A stretch of DNA of 64,000 bases from JANMDU01 sp031418715. GTDB taxonomy: Bacteria > Pseudomonadota > Gammaproteobacteria > Burkholderiales > Burkholderiaceae_C. The stretch is from the NCBI GenBank assembly GCA_031418715.1, contig JANOJL010000070.1:27019-91018 (forward strand). The letters are read 5' to 3'. Made by a program: the position numbers and the translations under genes. Position 1 is the first letter of the stretch. Every line of letters starts with the position of its first letter. The notes under the pieces are model-generated. The model saw only the letters and a program-made list of their open reading frames with translations, was not told the DNA's origin and made no database searches. Positions 1 to 7,779 of the stretch are shown piece after piece.

Positions 1-347
1 TTAAAAAACTCAGGCAAATGTGGCGCGAGCACATGACGGCCAGCGGCTGCGGGCACATCAATGCGCAGCCTGCCCTTGGGTGCAGCCACATCGCCTGTGA
101 CGCGTGCTTCCAACTCATCCAAATCTTGCAGCAAGCGCTGCGCGCGCTCCAGATAAGCCGCGCCATCGTCCGTGAGCGAGAGCCTGCGTGTGGTGCGCAG
201 CAGCAGCTTCACTTGCAAATGCGCCTCTAGCTGCGAAATGCGCGTGCTCACCGTGGCATTGGGCACTTGCAGGGCTTCCGCCGCCTTAGAAAAGCTGGAG
301 AGCTCAGCCACGAGCGCGAAGGTTTGCATCGCAATGAGTCGATCCAT
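1..347 (-). CDS. LysR-family transcriptional regulator, N-terminal part (runs off the window)
   Basis: About 115 residues are visible from an ATG at 347. They begin MDRLIAMQTFALVAELSSFSK and continue with the winged helix-turn-helix typical of LysR regulators (SKAAEALQVPNATVSTRISQLE, then LLLRTTRRLSLTDDG), followed by the start of the linker and effector domain. The gene lacks its C-terminal two thirds because the window ends. It is divergent from the two short-chain dehydrogenase genes starting at 478 and 1429, the usual arrangement when a LysR protein controls its neighbour; that regulatory link is inference. The inducer is unknown. The family assignment is secure. Confidence 0.9.
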   Translation of the reverse strand, partial: MDRLIAMQTFALVAELSSFSKAAEALQVPNATVSTRISQLEAHLQVKLLLRTTRRLSLTDDGAAYLERAQRLLQDLDELEARVTGDVAAPKGRLRIDVPAAAGRHVLAPHLPEFF

Positions 348-360
348 ATCGCCCCCTATA

Positions 361-420
361 TTTCATTAAAAACGAACAATTATTTCATTTTAAGTCTATT
401 TATCAATTCAAATGAAATAA
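361..420. promoter_or_regulatory. Divergent promoter region with an AT-rich inverted repeat
   Basis: The gap between the LysR gene and the first dehydrogenase (348-477) holds an exact inverted repeat: TATTTCATTT at 381-390 and AAATGAAATA at 410-419. A further TTTCATT lies at 361-367. This is a plausible LysR operator by position and symmetry. No footprint is known, so function is inferred. Confidence 0.45.
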
Positions 421-477
421 CTACAGTTCATTCATCGGCGCTGTTGCCGAGTTTGCAACCCTCTTTTGGAGCACATC

Positions 478-1377
478 ATGAGCACATTGAACGCAACAAT
501 TTCCCCTGAAACTGGCAGCGACATGGGACGCCGCCGCGCCTTGGGTGGCGGTTTGGCTGGCCTGATGGGTCTGGCAGCAGCAGGCGCTGCACAAGCACAG
601 AGCGCTGCAGCAAGCAGCCCGGCAGCCAAGCCCCTCAAGGGTAAAGTCGCCATCATCACTGGCGCACGCAACAACCAAGGCCGCGCATACGCCGTGGCGC
701 TGGCCAAGATGGGCGCGGATTTGGTATTGCACTATCACCGCACCGAGACGCTGGATCAAGTGCAAGAGACCGAGCGCCTTGCTCGCGCAGAAGGCGTACG
801 CACCGTGCTCGTGCAAGGTGATTTAGGCGAAGTGGCCAATGTGCGCCGCGTATTTGATGCCGCACAAAACACCTACAGCCGCGCCGACATTTTGGTACAC
901 ACCGTGGGCCTGATCATCAAGAAGCCGATGGTTGACATGACAGAAGCAGATTACGAGCGCTCACACCGCGCCAACACCAAATCTACTTTTTTCTGCATGG
1001 CAGAAGCTGGCAAGCGCTTGACCGACAACGGCCGCATCATCACCATTGGCACCTCGCTAACTGCCGGCACTGCACCAGGATACGCACTCTACGCTGGCAC
1101 GAAAGCGCCTGTGGAAGAGTTCACACGTATCCTCGCCAAAGAAATCGGCAAGCGCGGCATCACCGTCAACTGCATCGCTCCAGGCCCTCTAGACAACAGC
1201 TTTTTCAGCGCTGCCGAAACACCTCAATCAACCGCCTTTGCTGCAAATCTGAGCGTAGCAGGTCGCCTAGGCAAGGAAAGCGATGTCACGCCGCTGGTGG
1301 AATACCTTGCATCAGCGGGTTCGCAGTGGACAACGGGCACCACACATTGGATCAATGGCGGCTACCTGACGCGCTAA
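478..1377 (+). CDS. SDR-family oxidoreductase with Tat-like leader
   Basis: 299 residues, short-chain dehydrogenase/reductase fold. The cofactor motif TGARNNQGRA is near residues 61-70, a catalytic serine is in GTS near 193, and the YxxxK pair is Y205/K209 (YAGTK). The usual NNAG motif reads HTVG. The ATG at 478 is chosen because GGAG sits at 468-471, six bases ahead. The first 45 residues are not part of the SDR fold: a GRRRALGGG stretch is followed by an Ala/Gly-rich hydrophobic run ending AQA, which looks like a twin-arginine export signal. An exported NAD(P)-dependent SDR is unusual. A second, leaderless SDR follows 51 bases downstream. The substrate cannot be told from sequence. Confidence 0.85.
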   Translation: MSTLNATISPETGSDMGRRRALGGGLAGLMGLAAAGAAQAQSAAASSPAAKPLKGKVAIITGARNNQGRAYAVALAKMGADLVLHYHRTETLDQVQETERLARAEGVRTVLVQGDLGEVANVRRVFDAAQNTYSRADILVHTVGLIIKKPMVDMTEADYERSHRANTKSTFFCMAEAGKRLTDNGRIITIGTSLTAGTAPGYALYAGTKAPVEEFTRILAKEIGKRGITVNCIAPGPLDNSFFSAAETPQSTAFAANLSVAGRLGKESDVTPLVEYLASAGSQWTTGTTHWINGGYLTR

Positions 1378-1428
1378 GCCATTCATCGCATTTCTTCAAA
1401 ACCAACTCTCTTCCTTAGGACAATCATC

Positions 1429-2190
1429 ATGAGCACACTCACTGGAAAAATCGCACTCATCACAGGCGGCAATCGCAACATCGGCAAAGAAACTGCTCTT
1501 GCATTGGCCAAGCGCGGCGCAGATATCGTCATCACTTACAACCAGCAAGCAGACACTGCAGCTGCTACCGTCAAAGAGCTGCAAACACTGGGCATCAAAG
1601 CAGCAGCGATTCAAGTGAACCTGACTGGTACTGCTCAACTGAAGTCCTTCGTAGATCAGTTCAAAGCGCAACTCAAAGCTTGGGGGCGTGAGAATTTTGA
1701 CATCCTCATTAACAACGCAGGCACACTGCGGATTGCCACCTTTGATCGCGTTACCGAAAACGATCTAGACACCGTGTTTTCCACCAACTACAAGAGCGTG
1801 TTTTTCCTCACGCAGCATTTACAAGGCCTGCTGGCTGACAACGGCCGCATCGTCAACCTCGGCTCAGGCACGGCACGTATCGCCTTTGGTCCATTGGTCA
1901 GTTATGGCCCGATCAAAGCAGCGCTGCAAAGCCTCACGCTGTATTTGGCCAGCTTCTTAGGCAAACGCGGCATCACCGTCAACGCGGTAGCTCCCGGTGG
2001 CTTAGATGATGATTTCAACGCCCCCCTGTTTGCGATGATGCCGGCGAAGGATTTCATCAAAGCCAATACCGCTGTAGATCGCGTGGGCATGCCTAAAGAC
2101 GTGGGCGGCGTGGTGGCGTTTTTATGCAGCCCAGAAGCTTCTTTTGTGAGCGGTGCGGTGATCAACATTGATGGTGGCTACCATCTGTAA
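1429..2190 (+). CDS. SDR-family oxidoreductase
   Basis: 253 residues, a complete classical short-chain dehydrogenase. It has the nucleotide motif TGGNRNIGK at 12-20, NNAG at 95-98, a serine in NLGSG near 146, the catalytic Y159/K163 pair (YGPIK), and a C-terminal GGYHL like many 3-oxoacyl-ACP-reductase-type SDRs. There is no leader, so it is cytoplasmic. It lies directly after the Tat-SDR gene and is probably co-transcribed with it. A terminator follows at 2212-2243. Substrate unknown. Confidence 0.88.
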   Translation: MSTLTGKIALITGGNRNIGKETALALAKRGADIVITYNQQADTAAATVKELQTLGIKAAAIQVNLTGTAQLKSFVDQFKAQLKAWGRENFDILINNAGTLRIATFDRVTENDLDTVFSTNYKSVFFLTQHLQGLLADNGRIVNLGSGTARIAFGPLVSYGPIKAALQSLTLYLASFLGKRGITVNAVAPGGLDDDFNAPLFAMMPAKDFIKANTAVDRVGMPKDVGGVVAFLCSPEASFVSGAVINIDGGYHL

Positions 2191-2211
2191 AGCGGAATGT
2201 TATTGACACTG

Positions 2212-2243
2212 GCTGCACAACTTTCAAAGCTGTGCAGCTTTTT
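2212..2243 (+). terminator. Intrinsic terminator after the SDR pair
   Basis: GCTGCACA (2212-2219) pairs exactly with TGTGCAGC (2231-2238) across an 11-base loop and is followed directly by five T residues. It separates the dehydrogenases from the small membrane protein gene at 2272. Confidence 0.75.
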
Positions 2244-2271
2244 CACCTTCATTGCTTTTAGAAGAATTTTC

Positions 2272-2598
2272 ATGTATAAATTATTGATTGCCTTAGCCAT
2301 CGGCTTCATCATCGCCTTGATCGACGTCTCACCCATGCTGATGCGCAAAGCGCCGTGGCTACAAGTCGCCTCACCTTTCGTGCATTGGATCGTCGTAGGC
2401 GTGCTCGTGGCTTACAGCAGCATCCCGCTGCCGGGCTGGGCCAAGGGCTTGGTGATTGGTGTGATCACCACGATTCCGTTTCTGTTCGTGTTGGCACAAT
2501 CGCATCCCAATGCAGTGCTCACCGTCGCGGGGATTTCTGTGGTGCTCGGCCTCGTGATGGGCGTGGCGATGGAATATGCACTCAAGCAGGTGCAGTAA
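2272..2598 (+). CDS. Small integral membrane protein of unknown function
   Basis: 108 residues with three hydrophobic segments: an N-terminal one at about 3-20, one around VASPFVHWIVVGVLVAYSSI, and a pair covering the C-terminal half (LVIGVITTIPFLFVLA and VLTVAGISVVLGLVMGVAM). No catalytic motif is visible and I do not recognise the family. Its last 17 bases overlap the end of the convergent FIST gene. The start at 2272 is preferred over an upstream one at 2197 because that extension would translate through the terminator hairpin. Confidence 0.7.
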   Translation: MYKLLIALAIGFIIALIDVSPMLMRKAPWLQVASPFVHWIVVGVLVAYSSIPLPGWAKGLVIGVITTIPFLFVLAQSHPNAVLTVAGISVVLGLVMGVAMEYALKQVQ

Positions 2599-3883
2599 AC
2601 ACCGTGAGCACGCCGGTGTAGCCATACAGATGCTGATGCGCAATCTCACCACCGGCGAAGAAGCCCACCAGCGGCACATCGCCTAGCGCATGGCGCACGA
2701 TTTTCAGCTCAGCGCTATCGCCACCAAAGTGCGGGCCGCCACGGCCTGCGCAGCTCACGTAGAGCGCACCTATGATGCTCTTAGAGCCAAATCGGCCATT
2801 ACCCGTTATAGAAATTGCGCGGTTTGCTATCAAATCAGTAGTATTCTGCGAATCAGAAGCCGCCTCTAGCAGTTCCTCTTCAGGCTCTAATTCTTCACGA
2901 ATTTCAGCGCAAATACGCATCAAATCGCGCCGCGCTGCTTCGCGGTTGCGTTCACAAAACGTCAACTCACTGCCTTCAGGCGCAAGATCAGCCACAGCAA
3001 TACCGCGCCGCAGTGGATCTAGCCCGACAAGATGGCGCACCCGTGTGTCTGCACCAAAGCGACCCTGGCTACGCGCCAAGCCCTGCTCTTGCTCGCCGTT
3101 GGTCAGCCCCACAAAAGTTTGGCGCAAGCTGATCACAGCACGCTGAGGATCGCTGAGCGTGATGGCCAGCTCATCCAAAAGCACATCCAACGCAGGCTCG
3201 CCATCCAACTCCAACACCACATGCCGATCACTCCTGGTGATGCGGTGCGCTTTGGTTTTTTTGCCATCCGGCAATCGAATCGGCTCACAGCCTTGCGTCA
3301 CGCGCGAAATCAAGGCCACGCCTTCGCTGAAAGCCACACCACTCATGCCGCCCTCAAACACGCCTGCATGTTTACTTCTCTGATGCAGCGCCAATTGCGG
3401 TGCGCTATGGCGGCTAGCAGCCAAACCACCAAAGAGATAGTTGGATGCTGTGCGCCCAGCCAGCTCGCCCAACAGTTCTGCCAAATCAGGCGTGCGTCCA
3501 TCCGCATGCACCAAAGCGCTGTGTGGCACAAAAGTGTTGCTCTCGGCCAACGGTGCCACGCCGCTGAACACACGATACTGCTCACGCTGCAGATCGCAGA
3601 GCATGACAGCCATCGCAGGCTCGTCAAAATACTCCACGTTGTTGGATGCAATGCCCACACCCACCGTACCCACCCAATCGCTCACCTGCGGCAGCTCTTG
3701 GCGCAGCATATCCAGCAGCGCTTGCGCATCAGCTGCGTAATGATCTGTGAAATAGAGGATACCTAGCGGTGGCGTAGCGGCATGCTCAGGCAACGCCATC
3801 TGAGCGCGGAGTTGCGCGATCACCAGCCCTGCGCACATGCGCCATTGCGGATGCGTGGCATGCGCGAAGGAAAAAGATTTCAT
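2582..3883 (-). CDS. FIST-domain signal protein
   Basis: 433 residues with a FIST N domain (LGILYFTDHYAADAQALLDML, VGTVGVGIASNNVEYFD, LFGGLAASRH) and a FIST C domain in the second half (CAGRGGPHFG, DVPLVGFFAGGEIAH near the end). FIST domains are sensory modules thought to bind small ligands such as amino acids. The start codon overlaps the stop of the PhaM-like gene as ATGA, so the two are translationally coupled. A copy of the window's palindromic repeat is embedded near the C terminus (2788-2843), giving an extra stretch DLIANRAISITGNGRFG between the FIST C core and its end. Confidence 0.85.
   Translation of the reverse strand: MKSFSFAHATHPQWRMCAGLVIAQLRAQMALPEHAATPPLGILYFTDHYAADAQALLDMLRQELPQVSDWVGTVGVGIASNNVEYFDEPAMAVMLCDLQREQYRVFSGVAPLAESNTFVPHSALVHADGRTPDLAELLGELAGRTASNYLFGGLAASRHSAPQLALHQRSKHAGVFEGGMSGVAFSEGVALISRVTQGCEPIRLPDGKKTKAHRITRSDRHVVLELDGEPALDVLLDELAITLSDPQRAVISLRQTFVGLTNGEQEQGLARSQGRFGADTRVRHLVGLDPLRRGIAVADLAPEGSELTFCERNREAARRDLMRICAEIREELEPEEELLEAASDSQNTTDLIANRAISITGNGRFGSKSIIGALYVSCAGRGGPHFGGDSAELKIVRHALGDVPLVGFFAGGEIAHQHLYGYTGVLTVFTAPA
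2788..2843 (-). repeat. Palindromic repeat copy inside the FIST gene
   Basis: On the minus strand the order is AT-rich palindrome, then a GCGC block, ATAACGG, and a GGCCGATTT tail, matching the copies at 59599 and 60603. The reading frame of the host gene gives DLIANRAISITGNGRFG, the same frame used by the other copies in this orientation. Confidence 0.8.
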
Positions 3884-4623
3884 CTGCGTTTGGCAGCTAC
3901 TTTTTTAGTGGCTGTTTTTGCAGCTTTTTGGGCAGTGGCCGTCGTCTTTGCTGCACGAGCAGCTATGGATTTACTGGCATTCTGCGCCGTAGTGGAAGCA
4001 GCTTGCGCGGCTGATTTGGCAGTATTCATCGCAGTGTTGACAGCAGTTTGCGTCATGGCTTTGGCCATATTTTTCGTGGTGTCCATCGCGGTTTTTTTGC
4101 CAGCATCTTTCATCGCTTCTGACGCAATCTGGCCAAACTGCTGCGTGAGCGAACCCCACCATTGCATCGGGTCGATCAAGCCAGCAGAGGGTTTGCCAGC
4201 TGCGCCTGTCGCTTTCTTTTTAGCAGCCGTCTTCTTCGCAGCGGGTTTACCTAAAGCGGTGTTGACGGCTCCCGCCATGGTCTCGCTGGCTTTGAGTTTG
4301 AAGGCGTTAGCCACGTCACCCATGTTGAAGTTCATACCCTTCAAAGTAGCCAGCGTCATCCTCTGCACTTCTAGCGCAGTGACCGTGGCTTGCAGTGCCT
4401 TGGCATTTTGATCCAGCCAGAATTGCACTGTTTTCAACTCTTCAATGCGCTTATCCAGCTCCTCCACGCTGAGCGTAGGCGCTACCCAATTGGCAGGGTT
4501 GGGCAACTGCGGAATCCCTTGCGCCGCGCCCTTCACAGCTGAGGTGGCCAAACCTTGCAAAAAATCAAAGCCTGGAACAAATTTGCCAAAGGTGCTGTTC
4601 ATAGGGTTGCTGTTATCGCTCAT
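3880..4623 (-). CDS. PhaM-like polyhydroxyalkanoate granule protein
   Basis: 247 residues. The N-terminal part (FGKFVPGFDFLQGLATSAVKG, then LSVEELDKRIEELKTVQFWLDQNAKALQATV) resembles PhaM and phasin-like proteins of Burkholderiales, which bind the PHA synthase and attach granules to the nucleoid. The C-terminal 110 residues are Ala/Lys-rich (PAAKKTAAKKK near 158, KKVAAKRR at the end), as in PhaM's DNA-binding tail. The start at 4623 has GGAG seven bases ahead. It is coupled by ATGA overlap to the FIST gene. The PhaM assignment rests on domain layout, so it is probable rather than certain. Confidence 0.7.
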   Translation of the reverse strand: MSDNSNPMNSTFGKFVPGFDFLQGLATSAVKGAAQGIPQLPNPANWVAPTLSVEELDKRIEELKTVQFWLDQNAKALQATVTALEVQRMTLATLKGMNFNMGDVANAFKLKASETMAGAVNTALGKPAAKKTAAKKKATGAAGKPSAGLIDPMQWWGSLTQQFGQIASEAMKDAGKKTAMDTTKNMAKAMTQTAVNTAMNTAKSAAQAASTTAQNASKSIAARAAKTTATAQKAAKTATKKVAAKRR

Positions 4624-4690
4624 GGGTTTGTCTCCAATATTGATAGCAACAAGCTTAGCACGCTGGCTACCAATTGCATAGCGGAAAAGC

Positions 4691-5497
4691 TCAAAACTGC
4701 GCAGGCCGTCGCTCACGCAAACTCGCCACACCCTCGCGCACATCAGGTCCTGCAAAGCCCATGAATTCCAGCGCCAGAGACGCATCAAAACTCGGGCCGG
4801 CTTGGCGCAGCCAGTTGTTCAGCGCATACTTCGTCCAGCGAATCGCGCTTTGGCTGCCCGCAGCCAGCTTGTCAGCCACTTCATAAGCCTTCGGCAAAAG
4901 CTGATCTTGCGGCACGCAGAGTGACACGAGCCCAATGCGCTCAGCTTCCAAGCCACTCACGGCTTCGCACAGCAAGAGGTAATACTTGGCCTTGGCCATG
5001 CCGCAGAGCAGCGGCCAGATGATGGCGGCATGATCGCCAGCTGCCACGCCGAGGCGGGTATGCCCATCGACAATTTTTGCGGTGTTTGCCGCAATAGAAA
5101 TATCGGCAAGTAGCCCAGCCACCAAGCCCGCTCCCACCGCTGGGCCATGCATCGCGCTGACAATCGGCTTGTCGCAATTGATCACGTTGTAAACCAGATC
5201 TCGCGCCTCTTTCCATACGCGGCTGCGCACTTCAAAATCCTTCGCCATGTCTTCCACCAAAGCCAAATCCCCGCCACCCGAAAATCCTTGGCCTTCGCCG
5301 CGCAGCACCGCTACTTTGACTGATTCATCGCGGCTCACATCACGCCAAATTTCTGTCAACTCGCTGTGCCCCGCGTGGCTTGCTGTGGGAAGCTTGCCAT
5401 TGGTGGCTTTCATTTGAATGTCGAGCACGAAGCCTTGTTCGCCGCGACGGGTGATGCCCAAGGTTTGGTATTGGGTGTAATCGATGGGTTTGTTCAT
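4691..5497 (-). CDS. Enoyl-CoA hydratase/isomerase family protein
   Basis: 268 residues of the crotonase superfamily. The oxyanion-hole segments are visible as GEGQGFSGGGDL near 68-79 and HGPAVGAGLVAGLLADISIA near 117-136, with the downstream TRLGVAAGDHAAIIWP helix where catalytic residues lie. It would act on enoyl-CoA esters in fatty-acid or related acyl-CoA degradation. It sits on the same strand as, and upstream of, the PhaM-like/FIST pair and may share a transcript with it. The precise acyl substrate cannot be inferred. Confidence 0.85.
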   Translation of the reverse strand: MNKPIDYTQYQTLGITRRGEQGFVLDIQMKATNGKLPTASHAGHSELTEIWRDVSRDESVKVAVLRGEGQGFSGGGDLALVEDMAKDFEVRSRVWKEARDLVYNVINCDKPIVSAMHGPAVGAGLVAGLLADISIAANTAKIVDGHTRLGVAAGDHAAIIWPLLCGMAKAKYYLLLCEAVSGLEAERIGLVSLCVPQDQLLPKAYEVADKLAAGSQSAIRWTKYALNNWLRQAGPSFDASLALEFMGFAGPDVREGVASLRERRPAQF

Positions 5498-5564
5498 ATT
5501 CTGTCTCCTAGAATTTTATTTTATGATGTTGTGGTTTGCTTAGGTTTCTGCTTGGATAGAGCGG

Positions 5565-5683
5565 CCGCGAGTGAGGCACTGCCTTGGGCTGTGCCACTTG
5601 GCGAGGTAAAGGAGGAATGCGGGTGTAGCCCGCAGGAGGACACGAGCAAGGTGGGATACCCCAAGGCAGTGCCTCACTCGCGG
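5565..5683. repeat. Long perfect hairpin element in a gene-poor spacer
   Basis: The spacer 5498-5902 holds no credible gene. Inside it, a 24-base arm (5565-5588) is the exact reverse complement of 5660-5683. The 71-base interior carries a second small hairpin (GCGGG 5619-5623, CCCGC 5629-5633) and purine-rich GGAGGA motifs, and partial pairing near the outer stem (CCACTTG against CAAGGTGG). It could be a structured RNA, a REP or MITE-like element, or a strong transcription barrier between purH and the hydratase gene. A shorter related stretch (CACTCGCG) recurs near 5827. Confidence 0.7.
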
Positions 5684-5880
5684 ACTATTTGCCAGCTGAA
5701 AAATCTTCCCACATAGCGATCACCACTTCAAAACCGGGCATCCATCTGAGATTGGAACTTCCCAAACTACTTACGGCCTGTGATCGGCGCAGCTCTGAGC
5801 ATACAAGTGCCGCGTCACTCGCGAGTAGCACAAAAATATAAGCCAAACAGACCTCTACCTGTTGTATATCCAGAGCAGAT

Positions 5881-5899
5881 TGCTATCAATTAAATAGCA
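5881..5899. repeat. Half copy of the palindromic repeat after purH
   Basis: TGCTATCAATTAAATAGCA is the AT-rich palindrome found at the head of the window's repeat family. Only the palindrome and a few following bases are recognisable here. It begins three bases beyond the purH stop codon (5903-5905). Confidence 0.55.
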
Positions 5900-5902
5900 T
5901 AC

Positions 5903-7492
5903 TCAATGCCGGAAATGACGAACCCCTGAGAATACCATCGCCACGGCGCGCTCATCGGCAGCATCAATCACCTCTTGATCACGCATGCTGCCACCCGGCT
6001 GAATCACGCAAGTCGCACCCGCATCCACCACCACATCTAAGCCATCACGAAACGGGAAAAACGCATCAGAGGCCACCACCGTGCCTTGCAAACTCAAGTT
6101 AGCATGCCCCGCCTTGATACTCGCAATACGCGCTGAATCCAAGCGGCTCATCTGCCCTGCGCCCACGCCCATCGTCATGCCATCTTTACAAAACACAATC
6201 GCGTTGGATTTCACAAACTTCGCCACTTTCCAAGCAAAGAGCAAGTCTTGCAGCTGCTGCTGGGTCGGCTGCAACTTCGTCACGACCTTCAAATCGCTCA
6301 ACTGCAACTCATAGTTATCCGCTGTCTGCATCAATAGCCCAGAGCCAATGCGCTTGGTATCCATCGCGTTTTGGCCTTTGCTCCAAACGTTGTCGCCTCC
6401 AAGAGGCAAGCTGATTTGCAACACGCGTACATTCGCCTTCGCTTTGAACACAGCCAAGGCTTCAGGTGAATAGCTTGGTGCAATCAACACTTCCACAAAC
6501 TGCTTTGAAATTTGCAACGCTGCCTGCTCATCCAGCGGACAATTCAGCGCGATGATCCCGCCAAATGCGGAAGTAGGATCGGTCTGAAAAGCTTTGCTGT
6601 AAGCCGCCAAAGCATCGGAGGCGGTCGCAACTCCGCAAGGATTGGCATGCTTGACGATCACGCAGGCGGGTTGGACAAAACTCTTCACGCATTCCCAAGC
6701 CGCATCCGCATCGGCAATATTGTTGTAACTCAGCTCTTTGCCTTGCAACTGTTTGGCCGTGACGAGCGAGCCAGGCGCTGGATGCAGATCACGATAAAAC
6801 GCAGCGGCTTGGTGTGGATTCTCTCCGTAGCGCAAATCTTGCAGCTTGATGAAGTTGCTGTTGATTTGTGAAGGAAAAGGGCTGGTCGCCTTTACAGCAT
6901 CTGTGCTGGTAGCTATTAAATTAACAGCAGATAAGTAATTGCTGATCGCCGCATCGTATCGCGCAATGCTGTTAAACGCCGCGACGCTGAGCGCGAATTT
7001 GGTATTCAAAGAAATACCGCCCGCCTTCAACTCTTCAATCACACCCGCATACTGCGAAGCATCGGTGAGCACTGCCACATCTTTCCAATTCTTCGCTGCG
7101 CTGCGCACCATCGCTGGGCCGCCAATGTCAATGTTCTCAATCGCGTCTTCCAGCGTGCAGCTGGCTTTTGCCACCGTCGCTTCGAACGGATACAGATTCA
7201 CGATCAGCAGATCAATCGGCTCAATGGCATGTTCATTCAAAGCCACCATGTGCGCAGGCAAATCGCGCCGAGCGAGCAAGCCGCCATGCACTTTGGGATG
7301 CAAAGTCTTCACGCGTCCGTCGAGCATTTCTGGAAAACCAGTGATTTGCGCAATCTCTGTGACGGGCAAGCCGTTATCAGCCAACAATTTGGCTGTACCG
7401 CCAGTGGAAATCAAATCCACTTTCAAAGTATGAAGCTCGCTGGCGAGTTCAAGCACGCCGGTTTTATCTGACACAGAAATCAATGCGCGCAT
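5903..7492 (-). CDS. purH: Bifunctional AICAR transformylase / IMP cyclohydrolase
   Basis: 529 residues, full-length PurH, which catalyses the last two steps of de novo purine synthesis. The N-terminal MGS-like IMP cyclohydrolase domain starts MRALISVSDKTGVLELA and includes STGGTAKLL and HPKVHGGLLARR. The transformylase domain follows (DLRYGENPHQAAAFYR, VKHANPCGVA, SNAIVFCKDG, FFPFRDGLDVV). The order dusB-fis-purH on minus is typical of Burkholderiales. The loop between the two domains, before LQDLRYGENPHQ, contains a copy of the palindromic repeat (6875-6929). Confidence 0.97.
   Translation of the reverse strand: MRALISVSDKTGVLELASELHTLKVDLISTGGTAKLLADNGLPVTEIAQITGFPEMLDGRVKTLHPKVHGGLLARRDLPAHMVALNEHAIEPIDLLIVNLYPFEATVAKASCTLEDAIENIDIGGPAMVRSAAKNWKDVAVLTDASQYAGVIEELKAGGISLNTKFALSVAAFNSIARYDAAISNYLSAVNLIATSTDAVKATSPFPSQINSNFIKLQDLRYGENPHQAAAFYRDLHPAPGSLVTAKQLQGKELSYNNIADADAAWECVKSFVQPACVIVKHANPCGVATASDALAAYSKAFQTDPTSAFGGIIALNCPLDEQAALQISKQFVEVLIAPSYSPEALAVFKAKANVRVLQISLPLGGDNVWSKGQNAMDTKRIGSGLLMQTADNYELQLSDLKVVTKLQPTQQQLQDLLFAWKVAKFVKSNAIVFCKDGMTMGVGAGQMSRLDSARIASIKAGHANLSLQGTVVASDAFFPFRDGLDVVVDAGATCVIQPGGSMRDQEVIDAADERAVAMVFSGVRHFRH
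6875..6929 (-). repeat. Palindromic repeat copy inside purH
   Basis: On the gene strand: AT-rich palindrome (GCTGTTAATTTAATAGCT), a degenerate middle, then GGCGACC and CCCTTTT. Translated in the purH frame it gives VNLIATSTDAVKATSPF, the same frame as the FIST copy (LIA followed by F about 13 residues later). It falls in the interdomain segment ahead of the transformylase core. Confidence 0.6.
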
Positions 7493-7545
7493 GTGCGGCT
7501 CCCTTTAGATTTTTAAAATGTGAATCGCTGAGCGCTTGGCAATGC

Positions 7546-7779
7546 TCACAGCATTTGGTGTTCGCTGAGTTTCTTGCGCAAAGTGTTGCGGTTCAAGCCC
7601 AGCCATTCTGCAGCCTTGGATTGGTTGTTGCCCGCTTGGCGCATCACCACTTCGAGCATGGGTTTCTCGAAGATACCGAGCATCATGTTGTAGAGATCAT
7701 GAGGCGTCTCGTTGCCTAAATCTTTGAAATACGCATCTAAGCTGTAGCGCACGCTGTCTTCAATGTTCTTCTTGCTCAT
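7546..7779 (-). CDS. fis: Fis-family DNA-binding protein
   Basis: 77 residues, about the length of betaproteobacterial Fis proteins and shorter than the E. coli one. The C-terminal helix-turn-helix is clear (NQSKAAEWLGLNRNTLRKKLSEHQ). Fis is a nucleoid-associated regulator. The gene overlaps the end of dusB by four bases (ATGA), the familiar dusB-fis operon, with purH downstream. Confidence 0.93.
   Translation of the reverse strand: MSKKNIEDSVRYSLDAYFKDLGNETPHDLYNMMLGIFEKPMLEVVMRQAGNNQSKAAEWLGLNRNTLRKKLSEHQML

Noticed and set aside
4640..4683. Another palindromic-repeat copy (TTGATAGCAACAAGCTTAGCACGC)
   Set aside because: Only short pieces fit and the order of blocks differs, so it was not counted.
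5366..5716. Plus-strand gene running through the 5565-5683 hairpin
   Set aside because: It mostly mirrors the hydratase gene and then crosses the inverted repeat; the protein has no recognisable feature.
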